Shown here piece by piece: positions 23,301 to 32,882 of a stretch of 64,000 nt of DNA (its first letter is position 1; each line of letters starts with the position of its first letter). Under the pieces are notes generated by a model. That model ran no database searches and was not told where the DNA came from. It was given only the letters and a program-made list of their open reading frames with translations. Position numbers and translations under genes: made by a program. The stretch comes from Pleodorina starrii (lineage: Eukaryota; Chlorophyta; Chlorophyceae; Chlamydomonadales; Volvocaceae), in assembly GCA_030267565.1 (NCBI GenBank), contig BRXU01000016.1, forward strand, positions 498,501-562,500, read 5' to 3'.

Positions 23301-24862
23301 ATAGACAGCTAGATAGATGTACTTATAGCGGGATCTGTACCCATTCGGCGCATCCAGCGACACGCGCCCGCATCCACACGGCCCGTCCTGTTTCCCCTTC
23401 CACCCCACCCCACCCCCTCCAACCCACCCCCCACCCCAGCCCCCCCCCAGTCACCCCCCCTCCCCCACCGTGACTCCCTCCAGCATGCACAGGCAGCAGT
23501 CGTGCAGCACCGCCCTCAGCATGTGTTCCGTGGACAGCAGCTCCCCCAGCAGCCCCTCGTACTCGGACACACCGGGGCAGCCCAGGAGCGACTTGAGGGA
23601 GGCGTTGGTGTGCTGCACAGCCAGCCTTTGGGAGGAGAGGGCAGGGGAGGAATGGGGAAGGGAGGAGTGGGGAAGGGAGGAGGGGAGGAGGGAGGAGGCG
23701 AAGGGAGGAGGGGAAGGGAGGGGAGGAGGGAGCCGGGTTCTGCTTTTGAGTGTCACGGGAAGGCAGGGCGGGTGGCAGCACAAGCGAGTCTGGTGAGTCG
23801 CACGTTGTGCGAGTCGAGAGGCCCGCAGGGGTGATGCGCCCGGAAGCGCAGCACACACGCACATACATACATACACACACGCGCGCGGCCCGGTCTGGAT
23901 GTGCCTTCCTTGGGCCCCCTTGGATCGTCTCCACTGCAGTGCACGGCCCGCTGGCTCGCTGGCTCTACGCCGGGCCCCACTAAAACAACAGGCCCGCTGG
24001 GCCGCTGGCTCTGCTCTTCCGAAGGTCCAACCCTCGCCCCAACGGCTTTTCCCCTTCCCCGACCACGGGCCGCTACCACTCCCACCCTCCACACACCCAT
24101 ACCCACACCCACGGCCCGGTCCCCGCCGGGCGCCCCGCCCCAACACCAGCCCTTTCTTTATTTCCCCCACCTTCCCTTCCCTTCCCTCCCTTCTCCGCCC
24201 GCCCTACCTCGCAACCCCCACTGCAACACGTTACCAGGGACGCACCCCACTACGGTATCACCCCCTTCCCCACCCACCTTCCTTTTCCATCCCGTCCCCT
24301 CCCTTCCCCGCCGCCCCCCGGCCCCACACCCTCCCTGGATGCATCGCAAACGCTCCAACCCACCTTCCCCTCCCTACCCTTCCCATCCCTCCCCTTCCCC
24401 TCCCTCCCCTTCCCCTCCCCCCCCTTCCCCTCCCTCCCCTTCCCCTCCCTCCCCTTCCCCTTCCCCTCCCTCCCCCTTCTCCACCTCCCCCCGCCCCTCA
24501 CCGTATCGTCTCCGCATTGCAGTAGCTGCGCTGCAGCAGGTGCAACACCGCTTGAGCCGACAGCAGCCCCGCCGAGGCCTCCAGACCGCTGGTCGAGTGC
24601 TGACCCCAGGACATCGTGCCGCCCCCGCCGCCGCCGCCGCCGCCGACGTCGGGCCCTGGCAGCCCGGGCAGACAGGGCGGCGGCGACACGACCCCCCCCG
24701 CGAAGAGCGCCTCCAGGTTTATGTCCATGACCAGGTGTTGGCTGACGCGCTGCGTGCGGAGTGCGCGCTTGGAGGCGCGGTCGAATGTGACGAGCGCCAC
24801 GGGGTCGCGCAGGCTGTCGAGCTGGGGCAGCAGCTCCGGAAGCGTGGCGGGGGAGCCGCCGC
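11335..24862 (-). CDS. Large PAS-containing class III nucleotidyl cyclase, probably guanylyl cyclase (5' end not found)
   Basis: Seventeen minus-strand exons, in transcript order: 24862-24502, 23625-23469, 23206-22914, 22659-22281, 22009-21575, 21188-20500, 20112-19088, 18865-18804, 18338-18250, 15743-15571, 15362-15288, 14761-14730, 14294-14279, 13447-13332, 12838-12772, 12453-12266, 12024-11335. Phase is kept at every junction and the 4847 nt read through to the stop. N-terminal exons include a PAS-like stretch ([20 protein letters not shown]); a long Ala/Gly/Ser linker follows, then the cyclase lead-in ([20 protein letters not shown]) and catalytic domain with [21 protein letters not shown] and [16 protein letters not shown]. 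The two metal-binding Asp are present. Glu in VETFGD and Cys in FCLFGD are the residues associated with GTP rather than ATP, so cGMP synthesis is likely. A 230-codon Gly/Ala-rich tail follows [11 protein letters not shown]. The first exon(s) lie upstream of 24862 and were not identified. Confidence 0.85.
12493..12631 (+). repeat. (GGGCGT)n hexanucleotide array in cyclase intron
   Basis: About 23 perfect copies in the intron between exons 12838-12772 and 12453-12266. Confidence 0.9.
13741..14264 (+). repeat. Compound (CCCTG)n-(CCCCT)n array, about 520 bp
   Basis: About 24 copies of CCCTG up to 13859 switch to about 80 copies of CCCCT from 13860 to 14264. It fills most of the cyclase intron 13448-14278 and ends 15 bp from the VETFG micro-exon. 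The minus strand reads (AGGGG)n and could form quadruplex or triplex structures. Confidence 0.95.
14279..14294 (-). other. 16-nt micro-exon encoding VETFG, acceptor dinucleotide TG
   Basis: Reads GTGGAAACCTTTGGTG followed by a GT donor. It supplies the essential VETFG between VYGVYK and DCYMVAGG with matching phases (0 at its start, 1 at its end). The base pair before it is TG, not AG. The roughly 130 nt upstream contain no AG at all, which is what an authentic 3' splice site region looks like. Confidence 0.7.
15152..15285 (+). repeat. Degenerate CAGCCCA / CCGGCCCATCCA repeats
   Basis: Imperfect short-period repeats in the cyclase intron just downstream (in gene orientation) of exon 15362-15288. 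Confidence 0.7.
15817..16158. repeat. Left copy of a 342-bp perfect direct duplication flanking the inserted element
   Basis: Matches 17875-18216 at every base by eye, including a (GGC)n run, a CA microsatellite and a run of twelve C. The two copies abut the left and right ends of the element at 16159-17874. Both copies carry a family II dispersed repeat (16091-16135 in this one). Both are intronic to the cyclase gene. Confidence 0.93.
16159..16257 (+). repeat. Split direct repeat A1
   Basis: 99 bp beginning AGGAGTGATTTTCGGG, identical to A2 at 17667-17765. Its last 23 bp are shared with the start of B1. Confidence 0.9.
16271..17041 (+). CDS. Gag-like protein with CCHC zinc knuckle (retroelement)
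   Basis: An intact 256-codon frame from ATG 16271, 14 bp after repeat A1, to TAG 17039-17041. The body is charged and predicted helical (residues about 1-90 and 110-215), followed by an Ala/Pro/Lys-rich linker. Near the C terminus a retroviral-type zinc knuckle reads [14 protein letters not shown] (C-x2-C-x4-H-x4-C). This is the architecture of retroelement Gag proteins, which bind element RNA and assemble particles. No protease, reverse transcriptase, RNase H or tyrosine recombinase follows. The frame has no stops or frameshifts, which suggests a recent insertion or retained function. Codon use differs from neighbouring host exons, which are dominated by Ala/Gly runs. Confidence 0.8.
   Translation: MDIDLASDQLGSLVDEASKRLNALLEHKNVKAAKVQLVTDPGKILTGQLREAYAQYMDAVREHQQLLHLLTQRMLLEQRERVEPAPKRQRMVLPDYDCDFGASEGKGNKSLIGQRQRLVHLHDVFADVQLKWRAVVDAPAANRAERAEAMEEAVRKTQEVFEQQAKELVIAHHHGWDVVGQMRGTPYAATEEEQKALKKAIKAAAESRKVAKPPGKAQPAQVAAAAGPSAPKAPKGPCYKCNAMGHWAKECPNPPK
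17061..17388 (+). repeat. 70-bp tandem array inside the retroelement
   Basis: Units start at 17061, 17131, 17201, 17271 and 17341 (the last partial). Each contains the inverted repeat GCAAGCCCTAGCTTGC, or a one-base variant of it, and CCCTCTTAAGGGCG. Copies differ by only a few substitutions. The array lies between the Gag stop codon and repeat B1. Confidence 0.92.
17459..17559 (+). repeat. Split direct repeat B1
   Basis: 101 bp beginning CGCGGTAGCCGG and ending CTCATGAAAA, identical to B2 (17774-17874). Confidence 0.9.
17667..17765 (+). repeat. Split direct repeat A2
   Basis: 99 bp identical to A1. It follows B1 after a 107-bp spacer that contains repeated GGTTTTCTG motifs. Confidence 0.9.
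17774..17874 (+). repeat. Split direct repeat B2, right end of element
   Basis: 101 bp identical to B1. A 28-bp unit (17746-17773) is repeated at its start, so A2 and B2 overlap in sequence content. Confidence 0.9.
17875..18216. repeat. Right copy of the 342-bp perfect direct duplication
   Basis: Partner of 15817-16158, offset 2058 bp. It ends 33 bp from the donor side of the cyclase exon 18338-18250. It carries a family II repeat at 18149-18193. Confidence 0.93.
18746..18803 (+). repeat. 11-bp minisatellite at a 5' splice site
   Basis: Four to five copies of AGTGTACGGCC lie directly beside the donor of exon 18865-18804. In gene orientation the intron opens GTACCGTACACTGGCC and continues as GTACACTGGCC repeats. 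Confidence 0.85.
20161..20180 (+). repeat. Dispersed family I copy
   Basis: CCGCAGCGGAGGGACGTAGG in a cyclase intron. Confidence 0.6.
21320..21565 (+). repeat. CA/CCCAACA-type microsatellite block
   Basis: Interleaved (CA)n and CACACCCAACA units fill most of the cyclase intron 21189-21574. Confidence 0.85.
22055..22094 (+). repeat. Dispersed family I copy, plus orientation
   Basis: GATACCGCAGCGAAGGGACG followed by ACGACGGCGTTAG. It pairs with an inverted copy at 22177-22217 in the same cyclase intron. Confidence 0.7.
22177..22217 (-). repeat. Dispersed family I copy, inverted
   Basis: CTTCGCTAACGCCGTCTCC followed by CCGCTGCGGTTTTTC, the reverse orientation of 22055-22094 about 80 bp away. 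Confidence 0.7.
23253..23320 (+). repeat. (GATA)n-type microsatellite
   Basis: GATA/GGTA/GATG tetranucleotides in the cyclase intron between exons 23625-23469 and 23206-22914. Confidence 0.85.
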
Positions 24863-25590
24863 CTGGGAGAGGTGGGCGGGTGGGCGGGTTATGAGGAGGT
24901 ACCGCAGCGGAGGGACGGAGACGGCGTTTTTGCGAGCGGACCAGGAACTCGGGGCGGGGAGGGGTGGGGTGGGGTGTCATCCGGATGGATGGGAGGGGTG
25001 GGTCGGATCACGTGAATGGAGAGGAATCGCGTAGGTAGCTACATGGTGTGGTTTTCCGGCCTGGGAGGGAGGGGGTGTTGAAGAGGAATGTGAGGCTAGT
25101 ACTTGGAAGGGGGAGGGGCGATGTGGGTCGGGGGCAGGTAAGGAAGACGAGGCGCCGGGGCGATGTGGGTCGGTGCGGGGTTGAAGAAACGCGCAGGGTG
25201 GGGCGTGGGGCGATGTGGGTCGGTGCGGGGTGGGTGAAATACGCGCATGGTGGGGCGTGGGGGGTGTGGAGCAGCGGGGCGGAGAGGAGCGTCTTAGGAG
25301 GCGGAGCGCTGGCGGGGTCAGGTAAGGTAAGGGAGAAGGACGTTGGCAGGAGGGGCATGCGCGGTGTTTGGACGAGCGGGGAAGGAAAGCAGGGGCCAGC
25401 CTGACGCGGCGCGTGCGGATCTCCCCGGCTGGGGGTGGGATCCGGTGTGTGAGTGTGTGTGATGGGGGAGGAGGGAGGAGGGAGGGAAGGAGCGCGGGAT
25501 CCGCGGGCTGCGCCTGCCAGCCACACCGGGTGTATGTGTAAATGATGCGCAGCGGCCGCGGCCGTTTCGACGTCAACGGATAAAGGGCCC
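24863..25590. other. Upstream flank of the visible cyclase exons
   Basis: Low-complexity repeats of GCGATGTGGGTCGGTGCGGG type (about 25105-25290). The missing 5' cyclase exon(s) might lie here, but no convincing exon with a matching phase-1 donor was found. Confidence 0.35.
24899..24931 (+). repeat. Dispersed family I copy
   Basis: ACCGCAGCGGAGGGACGGAG followed by ACGGCG, just upstream (gene orientation) of the first identified cyclase exon. Confidence 0.65.
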
Positions 25591-27066
25591 TTTCTAAACG
25601 ACGTTTGCCTTCGAGTATGCGGGCAGATCGGTCAGTTTGGCGATCCGGGGGGTTGTTTGTATGAAGGGTACAGTATCCGGGGGAGTGGGGCGCAACCATG
25701 TTCCCGCCAGGGTCCCAATCGAGGAGCATGGATGGAGTGGGACCGGACATCCTGGCATAACGGTAGTGCCAGCGGTGGGGCTGAGGAGCACCAGCAGGCC
25801 AAGGCGGGGCAGGAAGGGGTGCAAGGGTCGTTGTTCTCGTTGGCGCACGCAGCGAACAGGAAAGGGGACGTTCTGCCCGGCGTTTCTTGTAACTCTGCGA
25901 TTTGAGGCTGAGCATAAGATGTGGGTAATGAAATGCCAGCGGAAACGCAAGCGCTTACCGACTGGCAGCCACAGCGCAGCGTCGCCATCGCCTGGTGCGC
26001 CAGCGTTCCCTACACCCGCGGGCTGTCTGCCCGCAGTGGTATGTAGGCCTTCTACCAAATTGGCCCATACGACATCAGGTTGTTGGGCAGGCTCAGTTGA
26101 ACAGTTCTCCCCGTCCCGAACGGCTCCCTTGGCGACTCCACCACCGTCAGCGCCATTACGCGAAACCTTGCTGGGGCGTACGCTCGGCTCGATAACCTTT
26201 TCAATCAGCGCCGTAGCCTTGCCGTGCTCCGCGCCAAGCGTGCCACTTTGGCCCTCACTCTGTTGAGTTAGCCTTAAATCGCTTAACGGTGCTATGTGCT
26301 CAGCTGAGGCAGCCGGTAACCCTCTAAAACAACAGAACATCCTCACTTTCAAGGTCGCCAAACAGCATGAGGTCCGCCTGGCGCTAACACGCAGTAACCT
26401 AGCGCAACATTTCCACGGATTCGTGGGGTTATTTCAAGCAGATCATACGCATACTTTTTACTGGCTCTGCGTGAGAAACTGTGCAAAAGGTGTCGTGATG
26501 TACGTGTGTAGTAATGTAACCCTGCTCCTGGCATCCTTGAGGGATGTAAGGAAGCCACATCGTTGCGCATTGCATCGCGCCAGACTTAACTCAAGTTGCA
26601 AAAAGCAAAACTGCTTCACTGCCTAGCTTGGCACCACCGACTTCGGCCGCGCTCAATCTATCAGCCGGAGTCTGCTCAACCGCAAAAATCATTCACATGG
26701 GCCGTGCACAGGCGTTGGGGCCAAGAAATCATGAGCGCGTGGAACGCTTCGCGAACATCCCAAGGCTCGCTGGAACTAAGCGCATCCGGATTGCTCCTTG
26801 GTGGCCGCTCTGCTGCGCCCATGAACCAGGGGTCACAGACCCGTGTCGCTGCTGCACCCTCGAGCATTCATACATGCGGTAGCAGGGGCTGGTTACTTGC
26901 ACGCTGCGCCACCATCGGTGATCGTCGTGGGCGCCCACCGCCTGCGCCTACCCCTGCTGCATCGGCGAGCACCGGTGCAAACACCAAGTTGGAGCTGGAA
27001 CCTGGAAGTGGGTCAGCGGCTGGATGGCCGGCAGCCCTGTTCCTGGCCCAGCTTGCCACCAAATAA
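25591..27066 (-). other. Degenerate retroelement-like internal region
   Basis: AT-richer and less repetitive than its flanks. The minus strand is open for 255 codons (26361-25594); upstream of that it is broken by many stops. No reverse transcriptase, integrase or zinc knuckle is recognised, so the retroelement reading rests on composition and on the adjacent LTR-like segment. It may equally be unassigned intergenic DNA or part of the cyclase 5' region. Confidence 0.25.
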
Positions 27067-27487
27067 TGTTTATACGTGGGTGGTCGGAGGGTGAGGCTCG
27101 GTGAGGCGCCGGAAATGCCCCGCTGTGATGCCCCCAAAGGGCCCGTTTGATCCTGGCCCTACTTGGTGCGGCAGCGGGGCTGCTTGCTAACAGCCCGCCT
27201 CTTCCCTAATAACTTAGCGGCGTGTCAGACACAGTCGGGGAAGATATGGCGAAGCTCCGTTTGATTCGGATTCTCAAGTTTTAGGGCCTGCCGTGGAGGG
27301 CCGTGGTGTCAGCCCGCACCCTCCACCCCTGAATGGGCAGTTACTTTCACTGTTACTGTGAGGTTTGTGGTCAGGTGAATCTGCCCTCTTGTGCAGCGTC
27401 AGCTTCCAGACCAATGGATGTGTGAACTCCGAGTTCGTTGAACGCCGTACTGCCGTATAGCACGGTTTCATTTTCTGGCTTGCAACA
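27067..27487 (-). repeat. Possible solo or orphan LTR (TG...CA, 421 bp)
   Basis: On the minus strand the segment starts TGTTGCAAGCC and ends TATAAACA. Five bases later comes TGGTGGCAAGCTGGGCC, which could be a primer-binding site. No second copy is present in the window and no target duplication was found, so the boundaries are tentative. Confidence 0.3.
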
Positions 27488-27815
27488 CCCTTGACTGTTC
27501 AAAGAGCTGTCTCCCTGAGCAAGCATATGCTTGTTGGGTCACATGTACTAGTGAAACGATGCTGTAGGCAAAGATATGGACACAGGCAATAACCATAAAA
27601 CGATCTATCCCGAAGCCCGTTAGGCACACCTATTTGTATAAATATCAGGAGCCGTAACTGACAACCCTTTGAGGACAGCTGCTCACAACAGCTGTACAAA
27701 CGGCGCGTTCGGCTCATCGGCTGATTTCGGTGTACCGGTTAATGGGTGCTTAAGTAGTAGTCTTATTTAGTGTTAGGCATAAACATCAAATAGTGATAGA
27801 GTTGAAGCTGTGCAA

Positions 27816-29340
27816 ATGCGGCCCTCACTGGGGGCTGTTGCCCGCTTCCTGCTCCTCTTAGTCTTGTCCAACGCCATCCTCCAGTGCGCGATCGGGCAAC
27901 ACCACGGCCACGGCGATCAACAGCCTGTCCCGTTTTCATATTGCAAGCAGTATTTGGAGCGTCTCTCAAACAATGACCAGCACCAGCTCCGCGAGTCCTA
28001 TCAGGAGTACCATGCGGCGTATGCGCGTTTCATGCGGGCTCAACGCAATAAGGACGCGTTCGCCCAGGGTGCGCCGACCTGGATGCAAACCGACGAGCAG
28101 CGCCAGGGCTGGAATCTGACATACATCGTGGTAAGTAAGCTCTGGCTCGTTGTTGTTCACCGTGCTCCGCAGCCCAAGCAGCGCTCTGCACACGAGAAAT
28201 AGGCTGGGCGGTGGGGCGCAAGGCGCCATGCCGTCTTCCCTCGCCCCTACCTTCCCCCATCCCCTCCCTCCCCGATCCCTCCCCCCACCCAACACACCCC
28301 TTCGCAAATTCAAAAAGCGGCATATCCCGCTTTGGTGCTCCCGGCATCCGGTGTGAGCCCCAACCCACTTGGCCTCCGACCCACTTCCACCTCAGGGCAA
28401 CAACCTGGAGAATCTGACGCGGACGTTTCAGGACGCAGAGGGCGTCATGCAAACCATGGAGAACCGAATCAAGGTGAGCTCCGCAATCGGAGACCCGGGC
28501 GTCACCCCCCCCCCTTGCCGCATCGCGACTGTGCCGCATCGCGACTGTGCCGCACCAGGCCGAGGGAGGGAGGGAGGAGGGAGGAGGCGGATGGGCGTTG
28601 GAGGCTTTGCACGGGGCTTAAAACACCTGCGGCCACCACTCGCTGCTCGCGGACCGTTGCTCCGCCCTCCACATACGCACACACAAATACGCACAAATAC
28701 GCACACGCACCACCCGTTCCACCGTCGCGGTTTCCTCTGTTTACTACCCCCCGCGCCCCACCCCCTCCGGCACGAGCTGTCGTACCCCGCAGGCGCAGCT
28801 GCAGCAGCTGGAGAGTGCGGGCAGTCTGCCGGCCAGCACCGGCATTGATGACCTGTCGCCCTGCATCATGAGAAAGGCGAGGGGGGGCTCGGGCGGCGGG
28901 GTGCGGCTTTAGGGTTGTGTCTTAAGAGGGTTGTGCCTTTAGGGTTGCGTCTTTAGGGTTGTGTCTTTAGGGTGCTGGATGCGTCTTTAGGGTTGTGTCT
29001 TTAGGGTTGTGTCTTTAGGGTTGTGTCTTTAGGGTGCGGTTTGTGCCTTTCCAGCTTGAGGATGGGGAGGGGCTGGTAACGGGGGTAAAAGGGGGTAAGG
29101 GGGTCAGGTAAGGGAAAGGCGGGGCGCAGCCAGGTGTTCGTGGGTGCACGGGCTCGCGCCTACCGTATCCATTGGCGGCGGGGGGAGGGGAGGGCGGTCC
29201 CATGGGATGAAACCCCTTGCCGACAGTCAAGGGGTAACCTCCCAATCCTTCCCCCCTCCGTCCCCCCGCTTGCCGCTCGCCCCCTTACCTCCTCTCCGCT
29301 CGCGCGCGTGTGTGTGCGCGCGTGTGTGCGTCCGTGTGCG

Positions 29341-29376
<36 letters not shown>

Positions 29377-32300
29377 GGCCTGCAGATCTACCCCACGCAC
29401 TTCCCCGACCAGCCCGCCGTGTCGTTGCTGCTGCGACTGCGTGGTGAGGTGCCCAACCCCGGGGACTGGCCCCCCAGCACCAGCAGCACCACAGAACCAC
29501 CCACCGGCAAGGGACCCGAGGTGGGGTGTGTGTATTTGTGTGTGTGTCTGTGGGGTGGTGGTGGTGGCTTGCAGGGTTGGGGTGGGGTGGGTGGGGTAGG
29601 GGGGTTGGGATGGGGTGCAGGGGTCGGGTGCAGGGGTGGGGTGAGGTGGGGCGGGGGGGCCTCCCAACTGCTTGCGCCCCTGGGGACTCCGATGCAGACG
29701 GACCTGGGGGTGGCAGGTGGCAGGAGGTGGCAGGTGGGCCTCCGGACTCCAGTTCTCCGGACTGTTGTCGCGATCCTTCCTCCCCCCCTCCCCGCCGCCA
29801 ACCCTACTACGGTCTCCTCTTCATCCGCCTCCCGCCCCCCCCCCCCGCCCGCACGCCCCTGTGGGCCTTTCCTTCGCTGCGGTCTCATCTTCTTCTTAAC
29901 CTGCCCGCGGCCCGCCCCTTCCCCCCGCTGCCTCAGGCCGTGGCCGCCTTCATCTCCCGCGCCCGGCAGTGCGCCTCCGTGACCCCCCTGGAGCTGATTG
30001 TGATGCTGAGTGGTCCCACAGCCGCCACCCAGGCCACCACCTGGGCATGGCAGTCGTGGCAGAGCGAGGGTGAGGACGGGGGGCGAGGGATGGATGGGTG
30101 CGTGGGTGCGCGGGTGCGCGGGTGCAGGGCGGGGCGGTGCGGGCAAAGGGGAGTACCGTATGCGGGCGGACCAGATTCGACCACACCACACCACACAGGG
30201 CCGGACAGAAGGTCTGGGTCACCGCCGCACTCGGCCTGCTTCCTAAACCCAACCCCCCCCCCGGCGCGTTCACGTGCTCCGGCCTACACGTGGATAAACC
30301 CACCGGCGCCCCTCCCCGCTCTTCCGCCCCTCCCATTGACCCCCGCACCACCCCTCCTTTTACTCTCCACGCAGGCTTCGTGGTGCCTATTTTGGACATG
30401 TTGGATCGCGAGGCGCACGCGCTCAATCGCATGGCCTCGGTGGCCCGTGGGTCGGTGCTGGTGGCGCTGCGAGGCGACCGCCCCCTGGTGGATGACCTGC
30501 TGCTGCTGACGCCCACGTCGGCAGCAGCAGCAGCTGGGGGCGGGCAGGCGGCGGACTGCTCCTGGCTGCAGCGCATCGTGACGCTGTATCACCGCATACC
30601 GGCGGTGAGGGCAAGGCGAGGGAGGGGCGGTGGTGGGGTGGTGGGGTAGGATCGGGGGGTATGGATGGATGGATGGAGGGATGTCTTAAAGAAGATACTG
30701 CTACCGCAGCGAAGGGACGGAGGGGTTGGGGCGTGGGGGTGGTGAAGGAGGTGGAGAGCGGACTGAACTCAGCCCAACTTAAATCCGGCCCGCTTCCGTA
30801 CCGTCCCACCCACCCATCCTCCACCTCCTCCCGCTCCACCTGTGGCTCCGAAGCCTCCCTCCCTTAACCCTTGACCTGCCTTGACCCTCCCTAGCAAGAC
30901 CTCCTCCCCCACACCACCCCCTCCCCTCCCCTACCCTACCTCACCCCCTCTTCCCGGCGCCGCCGCAGCTGGGCGCGATGGCGCACGGCCGCTTCGCCTT
31001 CTCCCACCCCGCCTCCCTGTCCCCCCCGGCCTCGTCCGCCTCCTCGTCCTCGCCCGGTGCGCTGCGGTTGCTGGGCCGCGTGGAAGGCGCGGGTGGACCC
31101 GCGGGTACGAACATGTACTTCAAGGAGAAGATGACGTCGGTTCCGTTCCAGTACGTGCTGTACGGCGATTACAGCCCCATGTCGTTCAGGTACGGCACCC
31201 GCACCCCACCCCCCCACACCCTCTTTATACCCACCCTCACACACACCCTCCCCGCGCCACAAACACATACACGTACACACATACATGAATACCGTACATA
31301 CTTGCGCGGCGCCCACTCGGCGCAGCCCTGCCTAGGCACATTTGGTTGAGCCCCCTCCCTCCCTCCAGGCACCATGTTTGACGCATTCTGATGTCAATCC
31401 CGCACCACCACCATCACCCCCTTGTCCGGTTGTTCGCTGGTTGCTGCAACAACCCCATTTGGGGCCACCGTAAGCCCTGCTCTCTCTCTGTCTCTCTCTC
31501 TCCCTCTCTGCGCTAATGTTTGGTGTGGTGCGATGTGGTGCGCCCGCGCCTGCGCCTGTCGCTCGTCCCTCGTTGTTGCCAAAAGGCGGAGCGCGTTGGA
31601 GGAGGTGGGCGGCTTTGACGAGGACCTACCGCAGGTGTGTGTGTGATTGTGTGTGGAGAGGGGGTCTAGGGTTTTAGGGTTGTTTTAGGGTTTTCATCGC
31701 TTTTGGACTGTTGTACATACTCTTAACCCCCTCCCCACCACTCCCCACCACTCCCCCCCCGTCCCCCGCCACCACCACACCCCCCCACAGCCACACCCAC
31801 ACACACACCCACACACACCCGGATGTGTCTCTCTCACTCTCTCTGTCTTTTCCCTCCCTCTCACTGCCTCTCTCTGCCCCTCTCTCTGTTTGTGGCTCAG
31901 GGTCCTGAGCCGTGCAGCGGTCTGCTGCGTCTGGACTTCTGTCTGCGGCTGTGGAAGTCGGGCTGGAGGGTGGGCGCACACGACGCGGGGTTGCTGCAGC
32001 AGCCAGCACCGCCGGAGGCAGGCGGCCCCGGCGCCAACAGCGACCTGACAAAGTGAGGGGGTTTGGGTTTTTGGGGTTGTTGTAGGGTTTGCGGGGGGGG
32101 GAGCTCTGAGTTTTGTTTGCCTTGGGCTGGTCTGTTTTGTGGGGTCTCGGGGTTTGTGTCTTGTGTGATGGCATTTGAGGGGATGATGTTGGGAATGGTG
32201 GGTCTCGTCTCTGGTGTGGTGTGGTGTGGTGTGGTGTGGTGTGGTGTGGTGTGGTGTGGTGTGGTGTGGTGTGGTAGGTCAGGGTTTAGGGTTTAGGGTA

Positions 32301-32882
32301 CGCGGGCGGGCGGGGGATGTATGGTATGCGTGCTGCGACTAGTACTAATGCCGCATGGCGCACACGCACACACACACACACTCTCTTACACACGCACATA
32401 CACACGCACACACCCCGGCACCATCTCCCCCATCCCCCAATGACACTTATGAAGTTATGATGCCACCCACCTTCTGCAGGTGCCCCCCTGACGTGGCCGC
32501 ACTGGCAGCCAGGCTGGTGGGCGCCCGCCACAACCCGCCGCCGCCAGCCGGGGGGGCCACGGCGGAGGCGGGCGGCGCGCCCTCCTCCTCCTCCGCGCTG
32601 TCGGTTCTTGAGGCCCGGGTACGGCAGCTCAATTTGGACAAGTTGGAGCCCCTGGGGCCGGGGGCGCTGCAGCCGTGTCCTATGGAGCAGGTACTTGGGG
32701 GGGGGGAAGCTGGGGGAAAGCTGGGGGGCCGTGCGGGAGATCTGGATTTGGATCTGGATCTGCCCCCCGGTGCTGACATGTGAGATGTGACCCGCATGCG
32801 GCCCTCGGCTCTGCTCCCTGGCGCCCAACCTGCCTCTGCCCCCTGCCCCCTGCCTCTGCCTGCCTTCGGACAGGGCTGCTGA
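27816..32882 (+). CDS. Secretory-pathway protein with GT2-like glycosyltransferase region
   Basis: Eleven exons: 27816-28130, 28396-28473, 28793-28876, 29386-29520, 29937-30069, 30375-30604, 30969-31189, 31586-31634, 31901-32052, 32480-32690, 32874-32882; phases match throughout, giving 538 residues. Residues 1-27 form a signal peptide or anchor (FLLLLVLSNAIL core). A helical segment (about 40-130) precedes a putative GT-A-like domain with LELIVMLSGP, VPILDMLDREAHALNRMASV and, later, FRRSALEEVGGFDEDLP followed by RLDFCLRLWKSGWRV. GGFDE-D-L-RL-GWRV is the usual acceptor-side signature of family 2 glycosyltransferases. A clear DXD motif was not seen, so activity and sugar donor are unknown. The third intron starts GC (AAG/GCGAGG). 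The last exon adds only Gly-Cys; if it is skipped, translation would run into the intron and stop at 32783. Confidence 0.75.
28877..29040 (+). repeat. Degenerate telomere-like 14-bp repeats in intron
   Basis: About eight copies of GTGTCTTTAGGGTT with variants, at the start of the GC-AG intron. It resembles TTTTAGGG with a GTGTC insertion. Confidence 0.75.
29866..29895 (-). repeat. Dispersed family I copy, inverted
   Basis: CCTTCGCTGCGGTCTCATCT in the intron before exon 29937-30069. Confidence 0.55.
30266..30301 (+). repeat. Dispersed family II copy
   Basis: GTTCACGTGCTCCGGCCTAC then ACGTGGATAAACC, intronic. Confidence 0.65.
30690..30723 (+). repeat. Dispersed family I copy
   Basis: GATACTGCTACCGCAGCGAA then GGGACGG, intronic. 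Confidence 0.65.
32213..32277 (+). repeat. (GGTGT)n pentanucleotide microsatellite
   Basis: About twelve copies in the intron 32053-32479, followed by AGGGTTTAGGGTTTAGGG at about 32281-32298. Confidence 0.9.
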
